Source: Kuschelorhynchus macadamiae
Lineage: Eukaryota > Arthropoda > Insecta > Coleoptera > Curculionidae
Direction: 5' to 3'
Assembly (NCBI GenBank): GCA_030620095.1
Contig: JAUTXW010001311.1
Location: forward strand, 2,891,501 to 2,955,500
Length of the DNA: 64,000 nucleotides
Under the pieces are notes generated by a model. It was not told the origin of the DNA. It worked only from the letters and a program-made list of their open reading frames with translations, and did not search any database. Position 1 is the first letter of the stretch. Every line of letters starts with the position of its first letter. This document shows positions 62,905-64,000 of the stretch, piece by piece. Made by a program: the position numbers and the translations under genes.

Positions 62905-63085
62905 AAATCAATTTCACAAACAAAAATCTTTTTTGCCTTTTCGCAACTGAATAAAAATATTTAACTTTAAATTAATTGAAACAAATAATTAATAAAATTA
63001 CATATCTCAACATTAATTTAAAGTTAAATATTTTTATTCAGTTGCGAAAAAGCCAAAATATTTTTGTTTGTCAATCTAAACGTAA
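62905..63085. repeat. Large palindrome near the hAT end
   Basis: TTCGCAACTGAATAAAAATA with TTTAACTTTAAATTAAT (62940-62978) faces ATTAATTTAAAGTTAAATAT with TTTTATTCAGTTGCGAA (63012-63048). The arms extend weakly outwards to about 62905 and 63085. Part of the right arm matches 11030-11112. Confidence 0.75.
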
Positions 63086-63169
63086 CAAATAATCTGAACA
63101 CATTTAAAAATCTATTTCACATCATCCGAAGGGTTACAATGGTCCACGTCACTTTACCACCATATCGAT

Positions 63170-63466
63170 TAGGCACTCCAACGATCTGTCACTGTCATGT
63201 TATTTTTGGGTTGTCGTAGGACAAACAAACTGATTTAGTCAATGAGGCTTAAATATTGGTTTGATAAGTCCTACAATAAATTGGTCAAATCGCTGTCGTA
63301 GGACAAGCAGCTGTTTTTTTGGACTGCCTAATTGGCAATTACATTTAAGACAAAAGTTTACTATTTTATCATTGGTCAAGTTGCGCAATTAGGTCTAATT
63401 TTTAAACAAACCCTAGGTTGTCAACCTATGCTGTCGTAGGACATGACAGATTGTTGGACTGCCCTA
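63170..63466. repeat. Nested MITE with repeated CTGTCGTAGGACA
   Basis: The tips TAGGCACTCCAACGATCTGT and, reversed, TAGGGCAGTCCAACAATCTG form inverted ends about 297 bp apart. The box TGTCGTAGGACA occurs at 63212, 63294 and 63432. A second tip-like GGACTGCCTA follows the middle box at about 63331, so one end may have been duplicated. Confidence 0.6.
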
Positions 63467-63578
63467 TAAAATAAAAAACATATAATTTTAACCAATAAAG
63501 TGTAACAATCTTTATTGGTTAAAAAGTTCAATCAATCAATGCGATTTTTGACATTGTATTGTGTGCGTCTGTAACTAT

Positions 63579-63981
63579 CTACCTTGATTTAGACTTCACA
63601 TTCTTCATACGAGAAAACAGCTGCTCACCCAAACAGAGACATCATTTTCTGGGCATGTTTTCGGATTTCAGGAAACGAGTTTTGATCGACATATTTTGAA
63701 TAAAAATCAAGAAGACCCATGTCGAACATGTCTTTCAGTTTCAAATTACACTGCAAATCGTTAAGCTCCATCTGAAATTTTTCTGGCATATCTTCAATAG
63801 ATATTCTGAATAGTCGAGCAAAGAGATTTGTGTAATTTTCAATATCTCTGAAGTCAGAAGACCTTGATTGAAACTCTTTTTCGAGTAAATCTAGTGCTGC
63901 GACATATTTATCCACATCGGTACATTCGCAACTTTTCAGTTTAAGTGCGTAAACTCTTTTTTCAAAAATTGATTTTTCCAT
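63579..63981 (-). pseudogene. hAT transposase C-terminus, broken
   Basis: Minus strand from 63981: MEKSIFEKRVYALKLKSCEC, DLLEKEFQSRSSDFRDIENY, ELNDLQCNLKLKDMFDMGLL, then FPEIRKHAQKMMSLFG. These match hAT transposases related to the domesticated GTF2IRD2/ZBED-type proteins, ending in the hAT dimerisation region. The conserved LFGSTY.CEQ.FS box is broken: after LFG a deletion of about 14 bases shifts the frame, and EQLFSRMKNVKSKSR follows in another frame to a TAG at 63579. An in-frame TAG also sits 12 bases upstream of the ATG. The N-terminal DDE part, if present, lies beyond the window. Confidence 0.8.
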
Positions 63982-64000
63982 AAATCCAGCCTAAACTTTT

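Larger units (their letters stand above)
62870..64000 (-). mobile_element. hAT transposon, 3' part, running off the window
   Basis: The minus-strand transposase C-terminus (63579-63981) is followed by a 3' non-coding region to a probable end at about 62870, where CAAGGGCCTTCAACC is a hAT-like tip and the LINE frame is interrupted. The non-coding region contains a palindrome (62905-63085) and a nested MITE (63170-63466). The other end is outside the window, so the target duplication cannot be checked. Confidence 0.6.

Overview
The window looks like AT-rich nuclear DNA from an insect. It has many long (AT)n microsatellites, no compact gene array, and a dense layering of decayed transposable elements of types common in arthropods: Penelope-like elements, Jockey/CR1-like LINEs, IS630/Tc1/mariner-like transposons including the DUF4817-type, hAT elements and fold-back MITEs. 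I cannot name the species. I saw no rRNA, tRNA, CRISPR or bacterial-type operon.

Only one host coding piece is convincing. It is a 41-codon first coding exon on the minus strand (44458-44580) that ends in a strong splice donor and lies next to a CpG- and GC-richer block (44581-45420) that looks like its promoter and 5' UTR. The peptide resembles what I remember of the N-terminus of insect SoxC (Sox14-like) proteins, but the HMG box that would prove it was not found. If the gene is real, positions 1-44457 lie inside or downstream of a very large first intron and 45.4-64 kb is upstream intergenic DNA.

Layout: 0.9-2.7 kb, DUF4817-type transposon with long inverted repeats. 3.9-6.3 kb, a complete but dead mariner-like transposon with TA target duplication and reconstructed DD82E spacing, carrying a nested fold-back MITE. 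10.5-11.2 kb, a TIR element beside an (AT)n tract. 11.6-12.3 kb, first locus of a dispersed tandem-unit family seen again at 28.2, 48.6, 50.1, 52.3 and 58.0 kb. 14.0-15.4 kb, an inverted-repeat element whose whole core is a degenerate tandem array. 16.9-17.5 kb, LINE fragment. 19.2-22.4 kb, a young Penelope-like element with an inverted copy of its 3' end at its 5' side. 30.1-32.7 kb, a second DUF4817-type transposon with arms of about 480 bp. 33.2-34.1 kb, LINE 3' end. 37.4 kb, hAT MITE with target duplication. 45.6-47.8 kb, remnants of two more mariner-like transposons. 51.0-52.7 kb, LINE and Penelope fragments. 55.6-56.6 kb, another Penelope fragment. 60.4-61.1 kb, a probable LTR. 61.8-62.9 kb, LINE fragment cut by a hAT element that runs off the window end and holds its own nested MITE.

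The elements do not form a pathway. The most interesting content is structural: the inverted Penelope terminus, the DD82E transposon, and two families combining inverted ends with internal tandem arrays. All family assignments come from reading translated motifs and repeat arms by eye; no database search was run.
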